Below, piece by piece: positions 33,719 to 42,040 of a stretch of 64,000 bases of DNA. The notes under the pieces are model-generated. The model was not told the DNA's origin and made no database searches. It worked only from the letters and a program-made list of their open reading frames with translations. The stretch's first letter is position 1. The number at the start of each line of letters is the position of its first letter. This stretch comes from Lachnospiraceae bacterium (lineage in GTDB: Bacteria > Bacillota > Clostridia > Lachnospirales > Lachnospiraceae): NCBI GenBank assembly GCA_910574805.1, contig CAJTCV010000013.1:1-64000 (forward strand), written 5' to 3'. A program made the position numbers and the translations under genes.

Positions 33719-34353
33719 ACCTCTCTCCCGATCTGATCCCCGCATCCGCTCCCGGCGGACACGTCCGTTAAAGTCCTTTTCTTTTTATCCTTTTTTCTGA
33801 TCTTCGGATACTGTTTCTTTCCCACCATATACTTTTTCATATAGGCGAAGGTCTGTTCTTCTCCCTTTTCATCCAGCATATGCAGAATATATTCCAGCAG
33901 CTCCCGGGTCTCATCGTGAATCAGATAAGCGCCCTTCCCCTGCTCGTAATAGGCCAGGGGCGAATGCCGGGTGTAATTCTTTCCCTCGTACACCTTGGAG
34001 GCGGCGATCCGGTCCATGATCATCTCATTGACATATTTCAGCGGCATCTTCATGCCGGCCATGCACCGCCTGGGCTTCAGACTGTAGTCAATCCAGTATT
34101 CATAGTGATGCTTGTTGCGCCCCTTGTGATGAAGCCAGGCAGAGGAATATCCCTTTGCTTCCCGCTCCGCATTGTTGGGGCTCTGAAAACCCTGGTAATA
34201 CCTGCAGCCCTGCCAGAACTCCGCAGGCGTATATTTGGACAGATCATGAGTCAGCCCCTGCCAGTACATCCCCACCCTGAAGCAGTGACGCGCCACCATG
34301 ACCTTGTGCTCCGTGATCGTATGTAAATGTTTCCATATATTAATCAGTCTCAT
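33715..34353 (-). CDS. DUF5662 family protein
   Basis: 212 residues, basic, His/Tyr-rich: RHCFRVGMYWQGLTHDLSKYTPAEFWQGCRYYQGFQSPN and WLHHKGRNKHHYEYWIDY. This is the DUF5662 family common in Firmicutes; His/Asp pairs such as THDLSKY are reminiscent of HD-type metal sites, but no function is established. It overlaps the GH13-like gene by 14 bases and dgt by 4, so all three are translated together. Confidence 0.8.
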   Translation of the reverse strand: MRLINIWKHLHTITEHKVMVARHCFRVGMYWQGLTHDLSKYTPAEFWQGCRYYQGFQSPNNAEREAKGYSSAWLHHKGRNKHHYEYWIDYSLKPRRCMAGMKMPLKYVNEMIMDRIAASKVYEGKNYTRHSPLAYYEQGKGAYLIHDETRELLEYILHMLDEKGEEQTFAYMKKYMVGKKQYPKIRKKDKKKRTLTDVSAGSGCGDQIGREV

Positions 34354-36187
34354 CTTTTTTCCCTGCCAGTATCATGATCGTCCGGGGCTCCACCTTGATC
34401 ATCTTCTGATCCTCAAGAAGCGGTTCCTCCCCTTTCCGGTAAAATGCCTCCGGCTCTCTTCCCGTATCCGCCGCCACATGCCACCGCTCGCCTCTGGGCA
34501 GAGTGGGAAGCGCCAGCTCATGGGCGATCATGTGCATATTGTACACCACATAACAGGTATCCGTCCCTGTATAACAGCCCGCATAGAGAATCCCCATCTG
34601 CCGGCTGTGATCCTCAAACTCTCCATACCATGCTTTTTTCCCATGATAGGACAGGTCCGGCATCCCCCGGGAGAGGCGGTCCTTCCCCTCGTATTCTCTG
34701 CGCCTGCCGAATACCGGCGATTCCTTCCGGTAGCGGATGGCTTCCCGGACAAAATTCCTCAGATCCCGGTCGGCCTTTGTGCGGCTCCACTGGATCCAGG
34801 CAGTCTCGTTGTCCTGACACCAGACATTGTTGTTGCCCTGCTGCGAATTGCCCATCTCGTCCCCGCCGTAGATGGCCGGCACACCCTGGGACAAAAGGAT
34901 CAGTAAAAATGCATTGCGCAGCTGTCTTCTCCTCAGCTTCTTCAGCTTCCTGCCGGCAGCAGGGCCCTCTTCTCCGTAATTGCAGCTGTAATTGCAGGCG
35001 GTACCGTCCCGATCCTCCTCACCGTTGGCCTCATTGTGCTTCACATCATAGGAAACAGCGTCCATAAGCGTAAAACCGTTGTGGTACGCCATATAATTGA
35101 CCACAGCCTGCAAAGGCGGGTTCCTGCGCATGTCATAAGCGACCTGACCCAGCATGTCCTCGTCTCCCCGCAGGAAGCGCCTCGCCCGCTCAAGAAACCC
35201 GTCGTTGTATTCCGCAAGCCTCCGGTACGCCGGCTCATAGCCCGGTTCGTAGATCTGCTCCAGCGGAAAATACTCGCTCATGATCTTGATCCCGGACAGT
35301 CTGGGATCCAGCGCCAGATCCTCCAGAAGCGTCCCCCGGCAGTTCACATGGACCCCGTCGATATGATATTCCGATACCCAGTAGCAGATGCAGTCCCGGA
35401 TCAGATAAGGGCTGGTCCTCTCCGGAAAATAAAATTCCAGGATCAGCTCCAGACCGTTCCTGTGCAGTTCCCGCACCAGCTCCTTCAGCTCTCTGACCGG
35501 GTCACCGGACGCGCTGTAGGACGCCTTTGGCGCGAAAAAGCAGGCATCTCCATATCCCCAGTAATTGATCCGGTCCGTGTCCATCCGTCGCACAGGCATA
35601 TGCTTTTTTGACGCCTTCGCCTCCTCATACTCTGCAAATTCATACACCGGCATCAACTCCAGCTGTGTGATGCCCAGATCCCTCAGATAGGGGATCTTCT
35701 CCCGGATCCCGGCAAAGGTTCCGGGCCGGCGCACTCCGGATGAGGCATCTCTGGTAAATCCTCTCACATGCGTCATATACAGCACACACGCTTCATAGGA
35801 AAGCATCAGAGGCCTGTCTCCCTTCCATGAAAAGTGATCGGACTGCAGGACGCCTCTGAGCCCATGAGGACCTTCCGGTCGAACACCCCATGCCTCCCTG
35901 CCGGTCAGCCGCACGGCATAGGGATCCTGCACCACTTCTCCATGAATCCTGTAATTATATTCATATTCCTTCGCAGGCAGACCGCTGATCTCCATGGCAT
36001 AGATATCACCGAAGCGCATCTCCTCTGTAAATGGCAGCTCTGCCGCAACTGTACTGCTTCCTTTTTCATACAGCAAAAGGCTGCAGTCCTTCCCATCCCT
36101 CACTACTACTGCAAAATTGATGTCTTTCCCGTTCCTTGTCACTCCCAGATGCGCCGGAACCCCGGCTCCCGTGTGATGTTCAAACAT
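34340..36187 (-). CDS. GH13-like protein of the glycogen debranching type, catalytic motifs degenerate
   Basis: 615 residues: N-terminal CBM48/isoamylase-like beta domain (about 1-130), a GH13 barrel (about 140-480) and a C-terminal beta domain, in the order of isoamylase/GlgX. The four conserved GH13 regions are altered: region I is LELILEFYFPE instead of DVVxNH; region II is IDGVHVNCRG without the nucleophile Asp; region III has SEYF; region IV is NYMAYHNGF rather than xxNHD. It may be a glycan-binding or regulatory pseudo-enzyme. ATG 36187 (AAGGA 8 bases upstream) is chosen over a GTG at 36220, in line with the promoter at 36238-36266. Confidence 0.8.
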   Translation of the reverse strand: MFEHHTGAGVPAHLGVTRNGKDINFAVVVRDGKDCSLLLYEKGSSTVAAELPFTEEMRFGDIYAMEISGLPAKEYEYNYRIHGEVVQDPYAVRLTGREAWGVRPEGPHGLRGVLQSDHFSWKGDRPLMLSYEACVLYMTHVRGFTRDASSGVRRPGTFAGIREKIPYLRDLGITQLELMPVYEFAEYEEAKASKKHMPVRRMDTDRINYWGYGDACFFAPKASYSASGDPVRELKELVRELHRNGLELILEFYFPERTSPYLIRDCICYWVSEYHIDGVHVNCRGTLLEDLALDPRLSGIKIMSEYFPLEQIYEPGYEPAYRRLAEYNDGFLERARRFLRGDEDMLGQVAYDMRRNPPLQAVVNYMAYHNGFTLMDAVSYDVKHNEANGEEDRDGTACNYSCNYGEEGPAAGRKLKKLRRRQLRNAFLLILLSQGVPAIYGGDEMGNSQQGNNNVWCQDNETAWIQWSRTKADRDLRNFVREAIRYRKESPVFGRRREYEGKDRLSRGMPDLSYHGKKAWYGEFEDHSRQMGILYAGCYTGTDTCYVVYNMHMIAHELALPTLPRGERWHVAADTGREPEAFYRKGEEPLLEDQKMIKVEPRTIMILAGKKDETD

Positions 36188-36237
36188 ATCCTCTGTCCTT
36201 TTCCCTTCAGCAGTCGACACTTATCCCAATTATAAAG

Positions 36238-36266
36238 AGTATAGCACCCCGCAGACTTTTTTGCAA
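36238..36266 (-). promoter_or_regulatory. Sigma-A type promoter of the GH13-like operon
   Basis: On the minus strand TTGCAA (36261-36266), 17-bp spacer, TATACT (36238-36243). The predicted start is about 45 bases before ATG 36187. Confidence 0.7.
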
Positions 36267-36270
36267 TCAA

Positions 36271-36301
36271 AAAAAACGTCTGTATCCTGCAGGCGTTTTT
36301 T
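36271..36301. terminator. Bidirectional intrinsic terminator
   Basis: AAAAAACGTCTG (36271-36282) pairs with CAGGCGTTTTTT (36290-36301), one G-T pair, 7-base loop. Confidence 0.8.
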
Positions 36302-36345
36302 GTATGCTTTCTTGCGTCAATAAAAATCTATTCCCCAAAAAATTT

Positions 36346-36372
36346 CTGCCGCAGAGCATCTTTCCGCGGCAG
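36346..36372 (-). terminator. Terminator of the hypothetical gene at 36420
   Basis: CTGCCGC (36346-36352) pairs with GCGGCAG (36366-36372); on the minus strand the stem is followed by AAATTTTTTGG. Confidence 0.7.
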
Positions 36373-36419
36373 TCCCACTTACTGCGACCTTGTCGTTATT
36401 TTCATATCCTGCAGCGGTC

Positions 36420-36893
36420 TTACGGTTCATCGAACCAGGAAGGCTCTTTCTCTTCCTCTGTTCCCACTGCGCTGGCAATCAGCCGGATCATCTCCCAGAT
36501 GGACCGGAAACAGAGCGTCCGGTTTCTCTCCATCCATGTGATCCGCCCCTGCCAGCTGCTGTTCTGCCGGTGCTGCACACGGATAATAAAGGTTCCCAGC
36601 TCTCCATGATTTCTCAATAATTCTTCGTCGCTCATCTTTTCCTTCCTTTCCTGATTCGGTTCCTTCCTCCCGGCTGGCGCCTGAAATGTACGCCCGGCTG
36701 TGGTGGGATGAGGAAAATCTGTCGTTTCAAAAAACTGTTCACACTGAAAAAGCATCTGTTCTGTATTGTCAAACAGGAACGCATCCTCTGCGTATCTGTG
36801 ATAAAAACGCCCGGACAGCTGACGGTTCCCAGTCCCGTCAACACACAGGACAATCCCGTTGCGTGCACCTATATACCACTGCGACTTGTCCAT
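36420..36893 (-). CDS. Conserved hypothetical protein (157 aa)
   Basis: Two parts are visible: an N-terminal segment (WYIGARNGIVLCVDG...YHRYAEDAFLFDNTEQMLFQCEQFF) and a C-terminal one (GTFIIRVQHRQNSSWQGRITWMERNRTLCFRSIWEMIRLI) joined by a charged linker. No known domain is recognised, and there is no signal peptide or membrane segment. AGAGGG stands 8 bases before the ATG. It follows the SARP-type regulator of the surface-fibre locus by 26 bases and is probably co-transcribed with it. Confidence 0.7.
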   Translation of the reverse strand: MDKSQWYIGARNGIVLCVDGTGNRQLSGRFYHRYAEDAFLFDNTEQMLFQCEQFFETTDFPHPTTAGRTFQAPAGRKEPNQERKEKMSDEELLRNHGELGTFIIRVQHRQNSSWQGRITWMERNRTLCFRSIWEMIRLIASAVGTEEEKEPSWFDEP

Positions 36894-36919
36894 AGATCAA
36901 ACCCTCTCAAGTTTCCAAA

Positions 36920-38119
36920 TCATCTTTCCTCCGGGCAGGAAACAACATTTACATAATATCTTACCCCTGTGCGCTGCCGTCCGGTGAGAAACTGCTCGTC
37001 GATCCGCTTCTGGACTATGGCACAGTCCTCCAGAGTGATATTGACCAGCAGTACCAGATACTGGCCCTTCCCGTACTTCACTACGGCATCTGCGTGCCGG
37101 ACGGATCTGCAGATTGCCTGCTCCAGCCGTCCGGTCAGCTCTTCCAGAGCTGCGCCGTCCTGCATGGGATTCCCTTTGCTGTCCACTACCGTGCAGATCA
37201 TCAGATACACGGACATCCCGCCCCGTTCCATCATCCGCCGCACCGTATGATAGATTCCTTCAAAAACAGGCCAGGAGCACAGATAACCGCCCCGCTCCTC
37301 TTCATCCGTCTGTTTCAGCTCTGACTGGATCGTGTCCAGCGCCGCATAGCCATGATTCATCTGCGTCCCCATCCGGTCCAGAAGCTCTCTCAGCCTCCTG
37401 GATGGCCGCACGCCCTGCTCCTGCATATAGGATGACACCGTATCATCGTACAGCTTTCTGGCCTCTTCCAGCCTGCCCATGGAGGTCAGCGCTTCCATGG
37501 TGATCACTTCCCAGTCTCCGAAAGGGCTGTTCTGGGACACACAACGGCCCAGACGCTCCATTTCCTCCCAGTCCTGCCGGTCGCGAAGCAGCTCCACCGC
37601 CTGCTCCACACAGGAAAAATACAGCATCTGATAACGCCTCGCCTCCTGTGCGATCCATATAAACCCCAGCTGGCGGGGAAGAAATTCTCCGCCGTAGTGA
37701 TAACAGGTATCCAGAAGAGACCGAAGTTTCTGTTCCGGATCCGTCTCTTCTTCCGCCTTCCTGCAGGCCTGCTCGAACGCTTCTGCATCCTCCTGCACCG
37801 GAATCTGGTCAGTCCAGTAGAAAATTCCCTCCTTCTGCAGGATGTAGTCTGTGTCCGGCAGTCCGGCCTGTCTCAGCCTCTTCCTCGCATTATAAAGGGT
37901 ACTCCGAAGGGAATGATGGACGTTATCCACCTCCCGCTCTCCAAACAGTACCTCTTCCAGCAGGTTCCGGCTGACACCTTCTCTTCGGTAATGCAGCAGA
38001 AGCTGCAGCAGATAGACGAACTGAGACTCTCTCTGCTTCGGTCCGCCGGCGATGGAGATCCCGTTCCATGTGACCGAAAATCCGCCAAGCATCTGCACCT
38101 GAAGCACCTCTTCACCCAT
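36920..38119 (-). CDS. SARP/BTAD-type transcriptional activator
   Basis: 399 residues. An OmpR-like winged helix (LQVQMLGGFSVTWNGISIAG...VHHSLRSTLYNARKRLRQ, about 5-100) is followed by a bacterial transcriptional activation domain of TPR-like helices (about 105-255). The last 130 residues (GGMSVYLMICTVVDSKGNP...ICRSVRHADAVVKYGKGQYLVLLVN) resemble a degenerate GGDEF-type fold without the GGDEF motif. Such regulators often sit next to surface-protein loci; here it follows the SipW gene, separated by a hairpin element ending at its AGGAG. It probably controls the fibre operon (inference). Confidence 0.8.
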   Translation of the reverse strand: MGEEVLQVQMLGGFSVTWNGISIAGGPKQRESQFVYLLQLLLHYRREGVSRNLLEEVLFGEREVDNVHHSLRSTLYNARKRLRQAGLPDTDYILQKEGIFYWTDQIPVQEDAEAFEQACRKAEEETDPEQKLRSLLDTCYHYGGEFLPRQLGFIWIAQEARRYQMLYFSCVEQAVELLRDRQDWEEMERLGRCVSQNSPFGDWEVITMEALTSMGRLEEARKLYDDTVSSYMQEQGVRPSRRLRELLDRMGTQMNHGYAALDTIQSELKQTDEEERGGYLCSWPVFEGIYHTVRRMMERGGMSVYLMICTVVDSKGNPMQDGAALEELTGRLEQAICRSVRHADAVVKYGKGQYLVLLVNITLEDCAIVQKRIDEQFLTGRQRTGVRYYVNVVSCPEER

Positions 38120-38137
38120 ACACTTTCTCCTGATTAT

Positions 38138-38202
38138 AGTTCCGCATATGCGGGGAAAAGCCCCGGCGTCCCTCCCGGGCTCTTCCCCGCATATGCTGTT
38201 TT
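38138..38202 (-). repeat. GGAACTT element with a long perfect hairpin before the SARP gene
   Basis: Arms 38144-38166 and 38174-38196 (GCATATGCGGGGAA... and complement, only one or two mismatches near the loop). On the minus strand the element reads AAAAACAGC-hairpin-GCGGAACTATAATC and joins AGGAG of the SARP gene; a GCGGAAC copy also stands before AAAAACAGC. Confidence 0.85.
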
Positions 38203-38233
38203 TGCTTTTTTCGTTCCGCTTTTTATTCCGGCG

Positions 38234-38761
38234 TCAGCGCCTTCCCCGGAGGATAGCGGCGAGCATGTGGAACATAACGCCGCATGCTGCAAAGACCGCG
38301 GCATAGACTTTGCCCGCTGTGCCTGCCATCAGGGTCAGGATACTTCCGAGCACCGGGATATGGCATTCCACCCGCCCGATCAGGCTGGCGTAATCCACCG
38401 GCGCCAGGTCTTCCCGGCTGTTGGCATCTCCTTTGGTGACAAATTCACCCTCCACATATCGATTTTCCTCTACCCGGTGCGTGACCACCGAGTCGCCCTT
38501 CCGATAGGCGATCACATCTCCGGCTTCGATCTCTTCCGGAGCGGAGGGCGCCACGTACAGGACACTCCCCACCGGGATCTCCGGCTCCATACTTCCGCTG
38601 ACCACCTCATAAATTTCATACCCCAGAAAACGCGGGACCGTCAGCGGCAGGAAAGCGGCGATGATCCCCAGAAGGATCAAAGTCCCGAGTACGCTGCAAA
38701 GGGCAGGAAACCATTTCCCGCCCTTTCCGGCAGAAGGCATGGAAGATATCCGCCCCGTCAT
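38234..38761 (-). CDS. sipW: SipW-type signal peptidase I
   Basis: 175 residues with two N-/C-terminal membrane segments. The catalytic Ser is in VVSGSMEPEIPVG and the general base is His in VTHRVEEN, the Ser-His type of ER/SipW signal peptidases rather than Ser-Lys. SipW enzymes mature TasA-like fibre proteins. ATG 38761 overlaps the preceding stop by 4 bases. It ends the operon of secreted proteins above it, two of which have SipW-type signal regions. Confidence 0.9.
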   Translation of the reverse strand: MTGRISSMPSAGKGGKWFPALCSVLGTLILLGIIAAFLPLTVPRFLGYEIYEVVSGSMEPEIPVGSVLYVAPSAPEEIEAGDVIAYRKGDSVVTHRVEENRYVEGEFVTKGDANSREDLAPVDYASLIGRVECHIPVLGSILTLMAGTAGKVYAAVFAACGVMFHMLAAILRGRR

Positions 38762-39753
38762 TGGCTCTCTTCCTTTTTCCTTCTTTTCTTCAAGGTCCAT
38801 ATGCACCAGATCCCGCCGCCTGCAAGTATCAGGCAGGACCCGGCTACTACCGGTACAGGTACCCCCAGAAGACTGGCCTCTCCTGCGACGTTAAAGATCG
38901 AAGGCAGTCCTGACAGAGGAACATCCTCATCCAGATCCTGTACCTGCTCCGGTTCGTCCGCCAGCGGCGTATTTTCATCCGGAACTCCCGTCAGCCCGGC
39001 GTCTGCTCCTGCGGCTCCGGCATCGCCCGCATCCGCTCCTGCGGCTCCGCCGCCTGCTCCCGCCGCGCCTTCCCCCGCTGCAGCGCCGCCCGGAACACCG
39101 CCTTCCACAACAGTCCCGGTATCCGTCACTGTGACGCCGGCTTCACCGCCTGCCGGTGTCTCCGTTCCTCCTGCGGTTCCGCCGCCTGCTGCGCCGCGGA
39201 CATAGACGAACCGGAAAATATTTTCTGCGGCATCCTTCTGAAGCGTCTTTGTCAGGTTATATGCCTGGGGCCGGTATCCGTCAATATACAGATACGCGAT
39301 TACCGGTTTGTCACCCACATTGCCGTAATAAGTCTCACTGGGCGCCAGCGCGTCCCCATCCTCGTCCACATACTCGATCGTATAGGACGTCATATCACCC
39401 AGTATACCATAACTGATCACAAAGTCCATATCCCCGGTAACAATAAAAGAAGAAAGACTTGTAGCAGATGTATTACTGTCCTTTCCGCTCTCCCGGATTC
39501 CCTTGACATAATATTTACTGTTATCCGACACAGCCGTGTCACTCATACGAAAATCCACCGTCGTTCCGGGCGCCAGATTCTCATACACCACCGCTTCCTG
39601 TCCCCGATAAGTTCCTCTCTGCCCTGCAAAGATACGTACCGTATATGTATATGGTACACCATCATCTGCTTCCGCCGCTGCAGCGGGCAGGACTGCCGTA
39701 CTGAGCAGAAACAGGGAACACGCCGCACAGAACAACCTCATCCATTTTTTCAT
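38758..39753 (-). CDS. Secreted, membrane-anchored surface protein with MucBP-like domain
   Basis: 331 residues. Signal peptide (MRLFCAACSLFLLSTAVLPAAA), a beta-rich body including a MucBP-like segment YTIEYVDEDGDALAPSETYYG...FRFVYV (about 150-215), then about 100 residues of Gly/Ala/Asp-rich linker, and a C-terminal membrane helix (VPVVAGSCLILAGGGIWCIW) with a KKRRKK tail. No LPXTG is visible before the helix (GLPSIFN lies upstream). ATG 39753 overlaps the preceding stop (ATGA), preceded by GGAGG. Confidence 0.8.
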   Translation of the reverse strand: MKKWMRLFCAACSLFLLSTAVLPAAAAEADDGVPYTYTVRIFAGQRGTYRGQEAVVYENLAPGTTVDFRMSDTAVSDNSKYYVKGIRESGKDSNTSATSLSSFIVTGDMDFVISYGILGDMTSYTIEYVDEDGDALAPSETYYGNVGDKPVIAYLYIDGYRPQAYNLTKTLQKDAAENIFRFVYVRGAAGGGTAGGTETPAGGEAGVTVTDTGTVVEGGVPGGAAAGEGAAGAGGGAAGADAGDAGAAGADAGLTGVPDENTPLADEPEQVQDLDEDVPLSGLPSIFNVAGEASLLGVPVPVVAGSCLILAGGGIWCIWTLKKRRKKEESQ

Positions 39754-40544
39754 GCCTCTTCCTCCCTCAGTCTCCTCCGGTTCTCCCGGAAGAACCAGAC
39801 CGCCAGCGCCAGAAGCAGCAACCCGCTCACCGTCATGATCCCTGCATAAACAAGAGGCCTGGTCATGTCGCCGGTCTGTACGCCGCTCATGCACACTACA
39901 TTTGACCGCAGCAGATCAATGGGGGAAGGATTTCCGCCACCACCGCCTCCGGACGGAGAGGACGGGCGCAGCTCCACTGCAAAATTCATCTGCAGGTCTG
40001 CCAGCGTATCCTGATAATCATTGTTCTGTGTCTCACCGTCCAGAGCCACCTCCAGGGCTATGGATCCGCCCTCTTCCTTCTTCAGCGTATCCAGATAAAA
40101 ATAATCCTGCAGGGCGTTGGTCGCCTCGTGAAGCCCTGTTCCTGCCGCGCTGACGGTCTCGCCGCCCACGGTGTCATTGTCAAACAGGACGGTCTCTGCC
40201 CCGGTGTGATCCGTATACACCAGCCGGTAAGTATATCCGCCTCCGCTGGTTGCTCCGTTGGCACTGCGGTCCTCCAGAGAATACAGGACCTTATTGGTCA
40301 TATACCAGTCCGTCTCGGCAGCATTTTCATTGCTGAGTCCCAGGGAGAAGATCACCCGGTCTCCCGGCTGCATCCCGGCGATCACATCATTCAGATCCGA
40401 TGTCCGAAAGGTGCTCTCCATCTCCTTCTCTTCCGTGAAGACCACTCTCCATCCCTCGTCCCCGTAGAACGTCTCCGCCTGCACCGGGATCTCCAGGCTG
40501 AAGATCAGCGCCGCGCTCAATATAAAACCAACTGTTTTCTTCAC
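39750..40544 (-). CDS. Surface protein with C-terminal QTGD-type sorting-like signal
   Basis: 264 residues. Signal peptide MKKTVGFILSAALIFSLEIPVQA, a beta-rich body, a Gly-rich linker and then SGVQTGDMTRPLVYAGIMTVSGLLLLALAVWFF with an Arg-rich tail. The VQTGD plus hydrophobic helix plus Arg tail has the layout of a sortase signal with a non-LPXTG pentapeptide, as seen in other SipW loci. Whether the local sortase uses it is unknown. Confidence 0.8.
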   Translation of the reverse strand: MKKTVGFILSAALIFSLEIPVQAETFYGDEGWRVVFTEEKEMESTFRTSDLNDVIAGMQPGDRVIFSLGLSNENAAETDWYMTNKVLYSLEDRSANGATSGGGYTYRLVYTDHTGAETVLFDNDTVGGETVSAAGTGLHEATNALQDYFYLDTLKKEEGGSIALEVALDGETQNNDYQDTLADLQMNFAVELRPSSPSGGGGGGNPSPIDLLRSNVVCMSGVQTGDMTRPLVYAGIMTVSGLLLLALAVWFFRENRRRLREEEA

Positions 40545-40562
40545 TGTGGATACCTCCTGATC

Positions 40563-41375
40563 TTACTGAAGACTCAGTGTATTGTTCTCTACCTTCACTC
40601 TTCTGCCCCAGACGCTCCAGACAGCGTCCTCGGCATTGTGCTCCTGCACTGCGTCCACTTCCACTTCGATCTGAAACTGTACGCCGTCATAATCATATGT
40701 GGTCGTGATCGTCGTGCGTCCTCCTTCTGTGACCTTCTGCTCCGAGACCTTTTTCGCAATGCTGTCATCAATGGTCAGAGAATCTGCAAAAAGAGGCGTT
40801 TCTTCACCCGAAAGCAGGAGTTTGTTATAATACAGCACAGTACGCTCTCTTGTGACCTCATTGATCGCCGTATCCTCCAGCCAGTCGGTGTCCAGATTGA
40901 CCAGGTGCAGATCGATCAGCTCCGGCGACAGCGTCTGCAGCTTGTTGCCGTCCTCATCCAGCCAGTAACGGTAGATACTCACGCGCACATACTGATTGAT
41001 GGTGCCGGTATTCTGGACCTTCAGCTCCTCTCTGTATGTCTTCCCCAGCTTCAGGGACTCTCCTGCATCCTCATCCAGCATCCCTTCCAGGAGACGCTTA
41101 TAACCCTTTTCCTCCTGCGCCTCATCCCAGGTCCCGTCTGCCCTGGCATCATAATTCCGCCAGGATACTGCCTTCGGCTCCTGATCATGCTCTCCCTGTT
41201 CCAGAAGCGTGACTCCGATGTCATACATCTGTACCCGGGAGGTATACGTCTCCGAATAATACGTCAGCGCTGCCCGTGCACCACCTATGGATCCGGAGAA
41301 CAGAAGGAGAACCGCTGCAGCGAACATCAGTACGACCCCCCAGGAAGGTATTACCGTCTTTTTATGTTCCTTCAT
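40563..41375 (-). CDS. TasA/camelysin-like secreted protein, SipW substrate candidate
   Basis: 270 residues. A long N-terminal hydrophobic segment (VVLMFAAAVLLLFSGSIGGARAALTYYSETYTSRVQMYDIGVTLLE) fits the SipW-dependent signal region, where ARAALTYYS is the cut site area. The body has SLKLGKTYREELKVQNTGTINQYVRVSIYRYW, typical of TasA/camelysin-like folds. It overlaps the preceding gene by 4 bases. Confidence 0.8.
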   Translation of the reverse strand: MKEHKKTVIPSWGVVLMFAAAVLLLFSGSIGGARAALTYYSETYTSRVQMYDIGVTLLEQGEHDQEPKAVSWRNYDARADGTWDEAQEEKGYKRLLEGMLDEDAGESLKLGKTYREELKVQNTGTINQYVRVSIYRYWLDEDGNKLQTLSPELIDLHLVNLDTDWLEDTAINEVTRERTVLYYNKLLLSGEETPLFADSLTIDDSIAKKVSEQKVTEGGRTTITTTYDYDGVQFQIEVEVDAVQEHNAEDAVWSVWGRRVKVENNTLSLQ

Positions 41376-41953
41376 CCCTCACTGCCTCCTTCCCCGCTGC
41401 CTGGAGCCGCCGGCGTCACAGGCGCTGTGATCTCATGCCGGTCCAGAGTCTCGTTCCAGTCCACTCCGTCATATCCCACCGGATCACCATTCTCATCGTA
41501 ACGGACCGGCGTACTCTCGTAGATGACGATGACGTTGAGCGGATCTTTGTTCTCCCGGCCCTTCAGGTCCGGAATCTTCAGTTCCAGTACACTGGTGGAG
41601 CTGCCGCCTTCCACCGGCTTCACATAATAATAGAATCCGTCTGCCTTCTGCTCTGTCCAGTCCTCTCCCGAGCCCACCGGCGTGTGATCGATGACGCCGT
41701 TTTCCGTATAGTCCTTTCCGGCGAAAGCTTTCACACGGATATAGACCGGTTCGGAGCCTGCTTCACTGGCGATCTGGATATGCTTCGTCTCTGCGGAAAA
41801 ACTCTCCGTGATCTCGGTCTCATCGCCCAGATGGATCGTCTTGCCTCCATAGGCCTGTGCATAGGTGGTAAAATAGGCCCATGCCCTGCCGATCCCTGCA
41901 GTCATGATCGTCGCCAGGGCGAGGACAACGAGGAAATATCTTCTCTTCTTCAT
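41372..41953 (-). CDS. TasA/camelysin-like secreted protein, SipW substrate candidate
   Basis: 193 residues. MKKRRYFLVVLALATIMTAGIGRAWAYFTTYAQAYGGKTIHLGDETEI is a clear SipW-type signal region (AWAYFTTYA); a body with AGSEPVYIRVKAFAG and a C-terminal Pro/Gly tail follows. ATG 41953 has AGGAG 8 bases upstream. Together with the next gene it probably forms the fibre subunits processed by SipW. Confidence 0.82.
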   Translation of the reverse strand: MKKRRYFLVVLALATIMTAGIGRAWAYFTTYAQAYGGKTIHLGDETEITESFSAETKHIQIASEAGSEPVYIRVKAFAGKDYTENGVIDHTPVGSGEDWTEQKADGFYYYVKPVEGGSSTSVLELKIPDLKGRENKDPLNVIVIYESTPVRYDENGDPVGYDGVDWNETLDRHEITAPVTPAAPGSGEGGSEG

Positions 41954-42040
41954 ATCCATTCTCCTGATCTTGGTATAAAAATTGGTGATTGTGTCAGTCC
42001 ACAGGCCCGTATTCTGCAAGTCAGCGGGACCTGTTCAGAT

